Counted from the stretch's first letter, positions 13,156-25,709 are shown. The stretch: 64,000 bases of DNA from Trichomonas vaginalis G3 (GCF_026262505.1 NC_067206.1:37709660-37773659); one strand, 5' to 3'. The notes: generated by a model from the sequence alone, not told the origin. A program made the numbers and translations.

Positions 13156-13232
13156 TAGAGATGTACCTTTTCAAAAATGACTTTTACTGATTAAATTTAA
13201 TCAATAGAAGACATTTTGAAAAGGTACCTCTA
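13156..13232. repeat. Fold-back inverted repeat
   Basis: The arms 13156-13179 and 13211-13232 are near-perfect inverted copies containing TACCTTTTCAAAA; the left arm has a 2-base and a 1-base insertion. A 14-bp palindrome (GATTAAATTTAATC, 13189-13202) sits in the loop. The structure could be a small fold-back element or a cruciform. No target duplication is evident. Confidence 0.7.
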
Positions 13233-13369
13233 CAATTAGATATACAAGAGATTCAAAGCTTCAATTCAGATAGATTTGAAACTTTGAAACTCTTGGTAGA
13301 TTTTGAGTGATTGCTGACAATCATCTATTGATGGAGGTTTTCATTAAGAAACCTTTCAAAAGAGGTTTC

Positions 13370-13925
13370 TCAGAGCCTGAGGCTCCTTTCGTAATGATTG
13401 GGAAGCCTGGGGCTCTGAGACGAAGAATGGCTTCTGCCGAATCTTTTTGATCAAGGCAGAGGCCAAATGAAACGCGCCTCTGCTGATAGGCTTCTCAGGA
13501 GCCCTGAGGCTCCCTTTCGTAATGAATTGGGAGCCTTGGGGCTCCTGAGCGAAGAATGGCTTTGCCGAACTCTTGGATCAGCAGAGGCCATTAATGAAAA
13601 GGCCTCATGCTGATGGATTCTCAAGCGAGCCCTGAGGCTTCCCTTTCGTAATGATTTGGGCAGCCTTGGGGCTCCTGAGACGAAAATGGCTTCGCGATCT
13701 TGATCAGCAGAGGCCAAATGAAAAGGCCTTCTAGCTCGATGGATTCTCAGGACCCTGAGGGCTCCTTCGTACGATTGGGAGCCTGGGGCTCCTGAGACGA
13801 AAGAATGGCTTCGCCGCATCTTTGATCAGCAGAGGCCAAAATGAAAAGGCCTCTGCTGATGGATTCTCAGAGCCCTTGAGGTCCCTTTCGTAATATTTGG
13901 GAAAAGCCTTGGGCTCCTGCAGCAG
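13370..13925. repeat. Minisatellite of about 124 bp with GC-rich internal palindromes
   Basis: Five imperfect tandem units are anchored by cgtaatgattggg-like blocks at about 13391, 13515, 13646, 13767 and 13890. Each unit contains two self-complementary segments: one built on GGAGCC/GGCTCC and one on GCAGAGGCC/GGCCTCTGC around an AT-rich loop. It is markedly GC-richer than its surroundings. Unit lengths vary by scattered indels, as elsewhere in this arm. Open frames across it are by-products of the repeat. Confidence 0.85.
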
Positions 13926-14023
13926 AGTATCGCTCCCACGCTCCATTAAATTTTTAAAAAAAGTGCCGTGTGGCAAATTTGTCCTGTTCCCCCCAATCTT
14001 TTATTATTTTTTTATTTCCTTTG

Positions 14024-14051
14024 AAAAAAGTGGAACACTGATAGTTTGTCC
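14024..14051 (+). repeat. Possible MULE terminal-repeat end
   Basis: The sequence agtggaacactgatagtttgtcccc is a close match, in the same orientation, to agtgacactggatagtttgtccc at 45229-45251, just downstream of the MULE transposase fragment. A related stretch (agtgccgtg... tttgtcc) lies at 13963-13993. The repeated motif suggests a transposon terminus, possibly with only one end left here. No paired inverted end could be found by eye. Confidence 0.4.
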
Positions 14052-14054
14052 CCT

Positions 14055-15585
14055 TTCTCTTCATTACTGCTTTTCTTAATAGGTCCACAGTTTCTTATTT
14101 TACGTTATAAGTATGATATTTACAAATCTCAAGTTATCATGTCTTTTTATGAGAATTATGAGAAAAAAACAAAAATGAAAAAGATAGGAATAGCAAATAA
14201 TAGTGATGTGGGGTATAAAGAAGACTGTAAGAGATATGAATTGCAAAGCAATCACGTATTTAGACATTTGAACCATAGACTTCGAATAAAAAAAATGCTG
14301 CATATTGAGCGAAAACTATGATTATATATATAGGCTGTCATTTCAAAGCATAATGAAACTATTCCCTTTTCATTTTAATCGAATAAGATAGTAAAGATTT
14401 TTTGAATTAGCTAGAACTGATGAGATGTTTTCACAAACAGATTTTTAATCTCTATCATGCATAAATTCCACTCAATATCTCATATTTTTTGATATTGCGC
14501 AGGAATATTTTTGCTATCGGTTAGCATTTTGACACAATAGCAAAGAGGGTTCCTATAAGCATTGATTATCAACGTAGAATCTGAATATCATATCAGAAAA
14601 ATGTCGCAATCCGACATTTACCCGACAAATATCAGATTAAATAATAACCATAGCGAAACAGTAATTGAATAACTTTCTGCAAAACTTTGTGAAAAATCGA
14701 TGAAATAATATTTAATAGTTAGATTTATTAATATGAGTATCTTTTTTATATAGATATTTCATGAATAGAATGTTTCCAAAAATAGTATGATTTACGCTTA
14801 AAAATTAGAAATAGTTGACGTCTGCTGTGTCAAGGTCGATATTTGCTAGCTAATGTTTCTTTTAGCGAAATTGCCGTTATTGGTATTCGTTTTTCGCAAA
14901 ACGAACCCTTAATCATTATATAATTATACTATAAGTTTAATTTATTATTCGTATCTTGAAAATAGTTTTGTAGAATGCACTTTCAAAGAAGATGATTAAT
15001 TGATTATAGTTGGCTCGAGTAATATTATATTTTGATATGTTAATTAAGAACTTATATTGAATCTATATTCTGAAATATGAAAACGATATTGTTTTTTATT
15101 GGAGTTAACTTGCAAAAACCTTGTATGCTGCTCGACAATTGACGAAGATTTAGGTTTTCCGGTGAACTAAATGACCTCACAACATTTGAATTTTTAAACT
15201 ACCTGTGCATTCCATAATTATCGGTCATGTATATATTATATGCATAATTTTGAGTTAGATTTGACTCCATTTTTCATGTAGATGTTTTTGCTATCTCATT
15301 ATATTTATTAATGTTAAAAAAATTTTGTCATTGTGAAACTTTAAAAATACCTTTTTTCTTATTGATTTCTAAGTTTAAAGAATTTTATTCAATAATTCTG
15401 ATTACGAGAGAAATCACTCCTATTTATACATATATTTTTACATTGTGAGCTATGATAGCTTTAGATTTCATTATAATCTAGATTTTTGAACAGTTTAAAT
15501 TTCAAATTGTTTTCCTAATAAATCAAACAAAAAGTAATTTTTTAACCTGGTATATAACAACATATATATCTTAACTTAATCACTT
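14055..15585. other. AT-rich stretch without supported genes
   Basis: The plus-strand frame at 14046-14321 and its antisense counterpart have no recognisable motif. The remainder is featureless AT-rich sequence. Confidence 0.35.
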
Positions 15586-15589
15586 AGAA

Positions 15590-17645
15590 GGTCTAACCAG
15601 GTTTTTCGATTTCTAGACCTCATTTTGCTTTTGCTTTCTTCTTCGAGTTCTCTTCATATTTCCTAATCGATTGGGAATTAGTTCATCTCTAAGTGACTTA
15701 AGGCCATTGTACCTCACTTTTTCAATATCTTCCCTTTGAGATTTGTCATTTCTCAAGTAATTCTTGGATAATTTTTGTTTTGTAACTATCAGTATATCAA
15801 TTCAAGTTGTTGCGTGGTTTCGCAGGATTAGAGTGGCATAAACGAAATAAGTCTTAGAGCTGTATAATGATGACCAATGTTTTCATTCGAAACAATTATG
15901 AGGGGATTTCTATACATCGTGAATAGTGCTACTAAGTGACAAATTATTTTCCTTTTGAATTGTGTATTCTTTTTCTAGGAACCTATTGACAGCGGAAATT
16001 GGTCTCTGATTAGTAGAGAACGCTCTTTAATGACTCTATCCATGCAAGGATTTCATTTCCGATTGTGGAAGAGTTGAGTTTGAAATCTCAGAGTAAAATG
16101 TATTATGATTTTAGAGACAAGTGATAACTCTTCTTAGATGACAATCGTGATTTCATGTTTCTTACTTCATCATTGCTTATCTCATCTTTGATAAATGTCC
16201 CAAAATTTCTTTTCAATTATGTGCATCATCTGAAAATTTTTTCGCCTTTTGACTTAGTTTTTTTCAGACGTTTCAATCACATTGTCTTGTTTAGATCAAG
16301 TAATCTTTCGGCAAGTTTATCCCTGAATTTATGACTGTACTCTAACACACTTTTGAGAGAATTTATTACTTCATTCCAATAAGTTTTTACAAATTTCACA
16401 TGCATCTGCTTTTATTTGTATCATTAATTTGTTGTATCTGTTGTGAAGATACATTAGATGCAGAAAGAATCAGAATTGTTTCATATGAAATATCACTAAT
16501 TTTTCGCTTCCAAAGCGGTGTTTTTCTAATCAGATTCTTGAAAGAATCCGAAAGAAACTTGAACCTAAGCTTGTTTTCTATTTCTATGAGTGTGTTCTGT
16601 TGGCCTTTGCCTAAGTTTTATCTTTATAGAGCAGCCCCTTTGGTCAAGTGCTGACTGGCTTTGATCAGCGAAATATCCTGAATTCTTGTTCAATTTGTGA
16701 TTTTTCTTCTCGAGCTTTCTTGAGTTCATTTGACAAACGATTTTTATCTTGATAAATGTAAGCTTCTCGCTTTCTTTTTATGTTCTTCTATTCTTGCTTC
16801 TGCATCTTCACTGTCTGCTTGATCAGTTTCTTTAATTTGCGCTTCGAAATTATCTGATTTTCTGGTTCGCACCTGTTCAAATCTGTTTTCGGCTTCAGAA
16901 CTTGACTCTTAGCCTTGCATTAGTGTTTTCTAAGTTTATTGGATTTGGCCTGAAAGATTAACAATAGTTTTGTTGTGACTTGTAGAGCTTTGGTCTGCAA
17001 TCTGTGAGTCTTTGTGACAAAACAATTCATTACTCAGGGTTTTAATAATTTCAGTTGTTGCCTTAATTCTTTAATCATCTTTTTGAATGTTACTACTAAA
17101 TTCTGTTTGCGCTTATCTTCGTTTTTCTCATCCAGAGTATTTTCGTTTATTCCTCATTTTCAAAGTTTAATCAATTTTTATACTACTTGGAAAGTTCTTG
17201 TATACGTATTTATTCAGCAAAGCCACTGGTCTTGCAAGCCCATACTTTATCCTCGAGCTCCCTATTTGGTAATCCTGGTTCTTCTGCTTGTAATGTAAGA
17301 GTAGAAATCTTCTGTACTAATCGTCCATCTGATTGGAATCATTTCCTGCCAATACATTTGGAAAGAATTATGTCGAAAATCTATTAACATTTTACGGTCT
17401 CCATATCGTCATCTTTCTCTAGTCTTAGCTTGTAAGTCCATTATCTATTTTCAATGGTAATTTATTTACATCTTCGCTATTCTTAGACTCTTCGTCTAAA
17501 GATTTTTGCACTCCCACATTTGTATTTATATTTGATTAGATTTCCTCGTAAGACACAGCTTTATCTGATCTCGTTCATACTATGAAAGTGATCCTGATAC
17601 TTCTCATACTCATCCTACTTCTTGATTTTATTCGTGTATTGCAGA
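15590..17645 (-). pseudogene. Frameshifted coiled-coil protein gene (minus strand)
   Basis: Minus-strand islands in shifting frames encode a charged heptad-rich protein. Examples are a 39-codon run at about 16795-16920 (SSEAENRFEQVRTRKS then KETDQADSEDAEAR), IEEHKKKAREAYIYQ and LSNELKKAREEKSQIEQEF at about 16690-16800, and DEESKNSEDVNKLPLKI near 17470. The C-terminal part near 15620-15700 is Lys/Arg/Glu-rich. Joined, it would be about 650-700 residues, mostly coiled coil. No specific family can be named; cytoskeletal or giant-fibre proteins of trichomonads are typical of this composition. Breaks look like base-level noise. Confidence 0.5.
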
Positions 17646-17649
17646 TTTC

Positions 17650-19790
17650 CAAACGTTAAGACCTAATTGTTTAATTTATCAACATCAGAACACAAAAAAT
17701 TATCATAAACAATAATATGTGGTGTGCAAATATTACTAAACTTCAACTTATTTAATTTTAGAAATCAGAATTCTCGATAGCCTCTCTAAAATGTGAAGAA
17801 TTTCTTCGTCAACTAGGACTAACCTCATATGATCTAGACATACACTATTAATACATTAATCCAATATATTAGTATTTTCTCACCTCTTGCTTACACTCCT
17901 TTCTAATCATTTTTCAAACTATTTGATAATTTTTGTTGACATTTCAACCATATGCATCTACTTCTACGCATAGACTCATCTAAAGTTATTAACATCATCC
18001 ACTTACACCATTACTGTACTCTCTGTCGGTCATCCGTTCCGGATAGAAACTATATTGATCACTAAGCTCATCCTCTATTCCATCCCACCCGCCAATACTT
18101 CATTTACGCACTTCAGGCAACCCCGTTTTCAACTTTCCGAAATTATCTCACCTTTCTCTCCCACATCCACTCATCACCACTCAAAGCTTAGGAAGAGCCA
18201 ATATGCATCAACCACCATACAGTCACCACAGCTCCATAGTATAGACTAATACAACTACCATGCGTGGTATCCTATCTCCTCCAATATAATTCCTTGATTG
18301 TTCTCTTTTGAAAGAGTTAACATCAAGTGAAGAGAGCAATATCTGAATGTTATATGGAAGCTTATTTATTGAAATTCATCAGTCACAAAATTACTAACTA
18401 CTTTTAATGAATCATTCAAATAACAAAGACACAACCCTATCCACCTACAGAACATACAAATTAACGGACTGTACAATGCCCTAACTACCACCTCAACTTC
18501 GACATCAGACAACGATCACATTCACTAGACTCCCTCCATACCCGATAACACAGCCTCCCCTTAGACCCATCCAGAATCTATCTCAACCAGTTCATATCCT
18601 CGGTAAACCCTAACTTCAACAACCACTACCATTCAAACTTCCACCCACATATACGAACTCACATCGAGCTGGGCTTGACAACTCATGAGCTTATCGCACC
18701 GCAAAAGTCTTGCAATACATCATGGTATATGCGAAATTATTACTCCCTTTCAATGATCTTCTGGCTACCAAAAAATAGTATACGCAATCAAGACACATAA
18801 AACAATGTTCATACCTCACCTATGGTAGATTGTCTCAGTCGCAACTCGAATTATACTATAATACATCACCCACAAAATAGAGAGTTCTTCATTGACTTAA
18901 TGTGCTCAGCTATAATAATCAGCATCTAGCACATTATGTTTTACATGGCTTGCCAGCATTTGCAACCTTGAACCTCTGTCGACAAGGTGATCTCTGCTCC
19001 TAATCACCTGAACTATTACAACTTTTTCATCTTGAATACGATTGATAGCAGATGCCATAAATGGTCATGATAATTATACTATACCTCAGCCGACAGGTTG
19101 AACCCCTCACTCACCTACTTTTGATACCATTCGCTAAATACTCTATATCACTTAGAATCATTACGCATACACGTGCAATATGACCTTACGCCATTTCATA
19201 ACTCTACATTAGGACATCTATGTATCTGCTAGGCACTATCCCTTTTCGATAACATCACTATTACATTCTATGCGCTATGACTTCATTGGCAAAGACTTTC
19301 GATTATTAATGCCGACCATTTACACTAGTAAATAAATCAAAGGTTTTTAACCCCATCCTCATCACTTACAAATATCATTAATGATCTCTCTCATCTTTTC
19401 TACTCATTACTCCGAGCTGTTCTACTGTATAACATACACTCATCACAATAACATCGGCATTTACTCCTCTTCGCAAAGACACCATCTCTACACCCACTTA
19501 TCAACTAATTTGGACGATTCACACACACCTATACACAGAACTAACTCAAAACATTCCAAAAATAGCAACTCATTAGCATACATCACTCGACCTATAATCA
19601 CATGCAACTTATTATCTCACTCTTATACATCATTATTTTAATGCATAAACACCGAACCGTAAACCTTTTTAAATCTCACCTTATGAGAAAATACAAATAC
19701 TACAATAATTTGTTTGATGGAAAAATCGATATCACATCACTCTTGAAGTCTCACACCTACACAGCAATTTATTTTTCATAAATTTTTTCA
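17650..19790. other. G-poor, strand-asymmetric stretch
   Basis: From about 17700, and most strongly at 18050-19650, the plus strand is rich in C, A and T but strikingly poor in G, unlike anything else in the window. No gene, tandem repeat or codon periodicity is obvious on either strand. Short frames such as 18055-18249 and 19381-19641 simply reflect this composition (Ser, His, Thr, Tyr rich). Strand-biased mutation, a low-quality read segment or a foreign insert are possible. Confidence 0.5.
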
Positions 19791-19799
19791 AAATCAGAC

Positions 19800-22618
19800 A
19801 AATGAAGCTTGAAATCCTTAATCTCAAAGTTCATTTCTAAAAATGTAAATTTTCTTGGCAGGTGTTATCCCTTTTGACCTCAAACCTTGACACTTTTGTC
19901 AGGCCATTCATAAATGTTTTGTTTGCTGCCTTATCTTCCGCTCTGCCAACCAGGTATTGACCAATACCTTCTTGGTAAGAGACTTGCTAATTGGCTTTGA
20001 AGCAGACTATGCTAACGTGGCTTCTTTGAAGTTGCCGGACAAAGAGCCAACAGCTTGAACTACATACCACGCTATTTACTTTAGCTTTCATATGGCCTTT
20101 TCAAGAAACCATGGACTTTTCCAATCGCCCAGCGCTTTGATTTACATCCTCTTCGTCACCGTGATGGCGTGCCGGCATGTCACCAGGCCAAAAGTCATCC
20201 GTTGAGGCACATACTACTATTTCAAGGGCCGCCACAATTATTTTACCAAATGCTCTTGAATATCCCATCCGTTGTTGAATTCTTAAGACCATTATGATTC
20301 TACACTCGGGTCTCTATACCGTGATACATTAGATTTGAACCCAAGACCTGTTTAGAGCCACACACATTCGACCACCTCCTCAACCAAGCTCGCCGAACGA
20401 ACTTACATGGCTTCAACTACAAATTCGCTATCCGCAAACTACATCACAGACCAATACACAGTGATGACCGCTTCTCCTTCGATGGTATTGATGAGATTCA
20501 CGCTCAAATTCTACGGAGTACAGCCCATCTCCAAGCCATTTCCCTTCAGTCCCAACAACTACCGGGCTGACAGTAAACCTCCAAGAAGCTCATCAGCGAT
20601 GGTATCAAGGCTAAGAACATCACCCTCTACCAAATTGGCAACCCCTTAACGCTTCTTCAGCGCAGAGAAGGCTCAGCTCCGACGTTCCCAGTAAGCAGCT
20701 TAACGAGCCAGATATCCAGAAACAATCAACGATCTCTTCTCTTCTTACCACGCCTCCTCGTTTCTCAGGGCATTTCGAGAAGCTACCTCGATACCCCTCG
20801 AATTTTTTCGCACAATCCACAAAGAATAACTCAGGGGTCTTAGAACTTGCGCCGCGGTGGTCTTATCACTTGGTCAGGTTTGTTCGCCCAGCTGCTGTTG
20901 CCCGTTATCCTTTAACGCTTCGTCAACATCGCATATCTTGCCACTTCAACCTTACAATCAACAATTGGTGCAGAGAAGTCAGATTGACCAAAGCTTGACT
21001 ATCGATGAACGTAACGGGTTTTGGATGGGTGAACCGATACCCAACACGGGCTTTTACAAAGCTATGGTCCAACTTACTTCGATTAATACCAGACCTGGCT
21101 TTCCAACTCCGATGAAGGGGGCCATCCAGGTTGATGATTACAAAGAAACAATCCCAGTACATCCAGTCTCCCATTCCCAGTCGATTTTCTCGTAGCGACT
21201 GTCCAGCCAGCGCTGAAGAAATCATCCAGTTGGTGGCATCATCGAACCAGGTCTGCTGTCAATCTGTCTCCACGGCAGATTTCGAAGAACGGCGCAACTC
21301 GGAAGTTGAAGAAGCTACAATGGCCCATTTCTCTGTCTACGATTCATCCGAAAGCCTGCCTTCTTCTACGACTCTGCTGACTTCAAAAGCTCGCCACACA
21401 TTCAGTGGGATAATTCCGATCCAAAGAACCCAATTCCAGACGGCTTAACGTCCAAGTTCTACTTCGAAATTGGTGACCGCCAGCACGACATCCCCACACG
21501 CAAAGAGTTCCGCTACCTCTTACCACGCCAACATGACAGTTTTATCTCCACAAGATCAACTCCACACCAAAGCTTGGCGAAACTTCTCAAAAAGGTCTCC
21601 ATGGTTCCAGGCCGTCATCGTTGATGGTGCTGTCGAAACAGTTCAAACGATGAGAAGTCATTCGGCGAAGATCTCAAGGATGACTTCCAAGAAGGCATTC
21701 TTCATAGTGGCCCAGCCGAAGGTCACAGAAGTACCAAGATGGTTCTCAAGTGCGGCAACGCTAATTGGGCTAAGACAGTTGATGCGAAATCAAGGTTGTC
21801 GAAACACACATCACAGTCGGTTCGAAAACAACAGTTGACGAGAACATCGTCTCGCTACAGGCTTCAACAATCGAGTTCGTCTATCAAAGAACTCAGAGGG
21901 ATTCACAGTTTCACCTTCTCACTGTACCGGCAGCCAATGCGCTGTCACATTGACCCTCAGAGATCAATCGCTGACAGCGTCAAGGGTCTCGAGAAGCCAC
22001 AGAAGTTGACATACGGCCAGACAATCAAGGGCTGGTTAGTTGTCAAGGAGAAAGAAACCGTCGGAAAGACCAATTATTTCCCAGGCTTAGCATTCCCAGT
22101 TATCCTCCTCAAGACGGGCGACCGCGTTGTTGCCGAGCAGACAGCTACATGGACCAGAACGGGCCTCGAGAGTGTCGAGTTTCACAATCGATGCTTCCGT
22201 TCCAAGTGCAATCACAGCTGAAATCGTTGGTCCGCCAAGGGTAAGAGTATCCTTCCAACTCGAGTTCAACGAAAAGAAGCCTCACACAGGAGTCGAAATC
22301 GAAGCCAAATCGTTTTCGACACAAGATGTCCAGACTATCTGTATGCTAATCAACAATCGACTACACAACAATCGTTCAACCAACAAGGCTATCACTGGTG
22401 GTTTCTTCGTCGCTAAGTCATGACACCATGACGGCCAATGTTGCTGCCAACCTCTGCCCAGCTTGCCCAAGTCCACCTCTCCAAGTCTCCGCATCTCAAA
22501 TCCCAAACAGTTCTCCGCGGTGAGTACACATTGACCTCTACGGTATTGGGCGAAAAACAACACCAAGTTGTCTTCTACAAGGTTTGTGTTTACAAAGTCC
22601 AAGGTCGTCACATGTTCT
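19800..22618 (+). pseudogene. Frameshifted host-like gene(s), plus strand, unrecognised
   Basis: Codon choice (frequent CTC, GTC, AAG, CCA) and higher GC resemble the well-expressed host genes at 60-62 kb. Plus-strand peptide islands in changing frames run from about 19800 to the junction at 22618. They include RFDLHPLRHRDGVPACHQAK (near 20140), RFSFDGIDEIHAQILR (near 20480), GFWMGEPIPNTGFYKAMV (near 21020), KFYFEIGDRQHDIPTRKEFR (near 21460), LTYGQTIKGWLVVKEKETVG (near 22010) and VRVSFQLEFNEKKPHTGVEI (near 22250). One or two genes totalling about 900 codons may be present. I do not recognise the family. The final peptide is cut by the switch into the surface-protein repeat. Confidence 0.45.
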
Positions 22619-22820
22619 CTAAGTTGCTCGTTTTACGAAAATTCATTTAGCTCGACATATCCTTCTATTCCTTATAGCGGAACGCATAGCTTCACTGTAA
22701 ATACTCAGTGCCATATGTGGAAACACGACGACTGCATCAAAAAGTATTCTTGTGTATCACAATATTTCACAATAAACTCATTTCTATTCTCATTCTCCAT
22801 TTTCATTCTTTTTCTTTAAC
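22619..22820 (+). pseudogene. 3' end of a surface-protein unit
   Basis: Only the last 67 codons of the unit are present, identical to the ends of the two full copies, including the hydrophobic C-terminal tail (LFSFSIFILFL) and stop. The upstream part is replaced abruptly by unrelated sequence at about 22618, so this is a 5'-truncated copy at a chimeric or rearranged junction. Confidence 0.85.
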
Positions 22821-23352
22821 CTAAAAGTATAAATTTTCTCAATCTTTTGAATAAATCTACTTTTTTCCTAAAAGGCATTCTCCATAATTGGCAAGTTTTT
22901 TTGAATATGGCAAGGCAAACTTTGAGACAAAAGTTATCTTGTATGATGCATTGAATCAACCCTGAAAGTTTCGTGGCCAACAATTCATTCTAGTGAGGTG
23001 AAACATTCATTCAAAGACCAAAAAAAAGTTTTTTTTGTTGAAGAATGGGCATAGTATGCATTCTCAATTTGAACCATTGCCTAGATCAATGGGTGCGAAA
23101 CTTGCAGGGATGATTTATGGTACTATGCATGCAATCTTTGCTCTCAAACTTTCCCAGGTTACATTCAAAATTCCCTTTTTCATAGTTTTCTTATGTTAAA
23201 TGCATTCACGTAGAGTATACCATATAAAATGATTATTTCTCAACTCGAAAGAAAGGATTTTGAAAATGATCTTACAAAATTTTGGATAACTATTTTGAAT
23301 TTTCAATTGATTGAAAATTCGTTTTCAATTTTTTCTAAGGTGATTCAATGAA

Positions 23353-24265
23353 TTGTCTGATTTATCAACAGAAGAATTCCTACAAGGCGAATCATATTGG
23401 AAATCAATACCATCATCGACAAATCCATTCGTCAATCATATCAGTGGAAGTCTCTTCCAAAGCATCACGAACGAAGGTGTTATTCGCATCAATTCCGAAA
23501 ATTCTATTTTAATCCTCGAACATGACACATTTAATACTATCACATCCAATCAGAACGGTGGCTGCGTATTTTTTAGTCCTGGTCACTCAATTTATCAAAG
23601 AGATACTTGCGCTCATAAAGTTTATTCAAGTACAAAAGCCAAATTTAGCTATGTTAAAATATCTCAAGCTTTAGAAAACGTGGATTACAATTTTATGATA
23701 TCGATAACTGATTGTACACCTGACCCTGTGTCTGACATATTTTGGATTGGAGGCGGGAAAACATCTCTTTCAAATTATAATTCCACAAACAATTATGCAA
23801 GTTTTTCTACAGCATTTTACTTTGGAAATTCTGTTGGCCAAGCAAATGCATCGTTTATCAATGTATTATCAGGAACTGCTACATATAGTTCTCTTGTCTA
23901 CTCTGACTCTAATTGTATTTTAAAACATTCGAATTTTTATAATAATAAAGTTAATGAGAAGACAGAATGCCTTTTGGCTGTACATGCATCAATTTTTGTT
24001 ATAGATCATTGCGTTTTTTGCTCAAAATTCTGCACAAATTTTCGCAAATAATAAAATATCTGTTTTAAGTTGCTCGTTTTACGAAAATTCATTTAGCTCG
24101 ACATATCCTTCTATTCCTTATAGCGGAACGCATAGCTTCACTGTAAATACTCAGTGCCATATGTGGAAACACGACGACTGCATCAAAAAGTATTCTTGTG
24201 TATCACAATATTTCACAATAAACTCATTTCTATTCTCATTCTCCATTTTCATTCTTTTTCTTTAA
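23353..24265 (+). pseudogene. Beta-helix-type surface protein, tandem copy 1 (one frameshift)
   Basis: The reading frame from about 23353 matches copy 2 until a T6 run at 24014-24019, where copy 2 has T5. The extra T shifts the frame and stops it at 24051; without it the protein would continue to the TAA at 24263-24265, about 304 residues. It is rich in Ser, Asn, Tyr and Cys, has short repeats like NGGC and ILKHSNF typical of polymorphic-membrane-protein-like beta-helix proteins of trichomonads, and ends in a hydrophobic tail with no cytoplasmic segment (possible lipid-anchor signal). No signal peptide is seen. The frame opens after a stop with TTG; the nearest ATG (23348) is one base out of frame, so the true start is unclear. 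Confidence 0.65.
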
Positions 24266-24797
24266 CCTAAAAGTATAAATTTTCTCAATCTTTTGAATAA
24301 ATCTACTTTTTTCCTAAAAGGCATTCTCCATAATTGGCAAGTTTTTTTGAATATGGCAAGGCAAACTTTGAGACAAAAGTTATCTTGTATGATGCATTGA
24401 ATCAACCCTGAAAGTTTCGTGGCCAACAATTCATTCTAGTGAGGTGAAACATTCATTCAAAGACCAAAAAAAAGTTTTTTTTGTTGAAGAATGGGCATAG
24501 TATGCATTCTCAATTTTGAACCATTGCCTAGATCAATGGGTGCGAAACTTGCAGGGATGATTTATGGTACTATGCATGCAATCTTTGCTCTCAAACTTTC
24601 CCAGGTTACATTCAAAATTCCCTTTTTCATAGTTTTCTTATGTTAAATGCATTCACGTAGAGTATACCATATAAAATGATTATTTCTCAACTCGAAAGAA
24701 AGGATTTGAAAATGATCTACAAAATTTTGGATAACTATTTTGAATTTTCAATTGATTGAAAATTCGTTTTCAATTTTTTCTAAGGTGATTCAATGAA

Positions 24798-25709
24798 TTG
24801 TCTGATTTATCAACAGAAGAATTCCTACAAGGCGAATCATATTGGAAATCAATACCATCATCGACAAATCCATTCGTCAATCATATCAGTGGAAGTCTCT
24901 TCCAAAGCATCACGAACGAAGGTGTTATTCGCATCAATTCCGAAAATTCTATTTTAATCCTCGAACATGACACATTTAATACTATCACATCCAATCAGAA
25001 CGGTGGCTGCGTAATTTTTTAGTCCTGTCACTCAATTTATCAAAGAGATACTTGCGCTCATAAAGTTTATTCAAGTACAAAAGCCAAATTTAGCTATGTT
25101 AAAATATCTCAAGCCTTAGAAAACGTGGATTACAATTTTATGATATCGATAACTGATTGTACACCTGACCCTGTGTCTGACATATTTTGGATTGGAGGCG
25201 GGAAAACATCTCTTTCAAATTATAATTCCACAAACAATTATGCAAGTTTTTCTACAGCATTTTACTTTGGAAATTCTGTTGGCCAAGCAAATGCATCGTT
25301 TATCAATGTATTATCAGGAACTGCTACATATAGTTCTCTTGTCTACTCTGACTCTAATTGTATTTTAAAACATTCGAATTTTTATAATAATAAAGTTAAT
25401 GAGAAGACAGAATGCCTTTTGGCTGTACATGCATCAATTTTTGTTATAGATCATTGCGTTTTTGCTCAAAATTCTGCACAAATTTTCGCAAATAATAAAA
25501 TATCTGTTTTAAGTTGCTCGTTTTACGAAAATTCATTTAGCTCGACATATCCTTCTATTCCTTATAGCGGAACGCATAGCTTCACTGTAAATACTCAGTG
25601 CCATATGTGGAAACACGACGACTGCATCAAAAAGTATTCTTGTGTATCACAATATTTCACAATAAACTCATTTCTATTCTCATTCTCCATTTTCATTCTT
25701 TTTCTTTAA
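24798..25709 (+). pseudogene. Beta-helix-type surface protein, tandem copy 2 (disrupted near residue 74)
   Basis: It is nearly identical to copy 1. An extra A near 25013 and a missing G near 25026 compensate in frame but create an in-frame TAG at 25020-25022, splitting the frame into a 74-residue N-terminal part and a C-terminal part that is open to 25709. The downstream part correctly reads through the T5 run and ends in the same hydrophobic tail. Because copies 1 and 2 are broken at different homopolymers, each carries the intact version of the other's break. Either both are recent pseudogenes or these are residual base-calling errors. Confidence 0.65.

Noticed and set aside
13451-13976. 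Minus-strand frames rich in Pro, Arg and Leu over the minisatellite
   Set aside because: They are translations of a 124-bp GC-rich repeat whose unit is not a multiple of three.
20857-22423. Overlapping mid-size frames on both strands taken as separate genes
   Set aside because: Peptide continuity jumps between the three plus frames, so these are fragments of one or two frameshifted genes; the minus-strand frames are antisense shadows.
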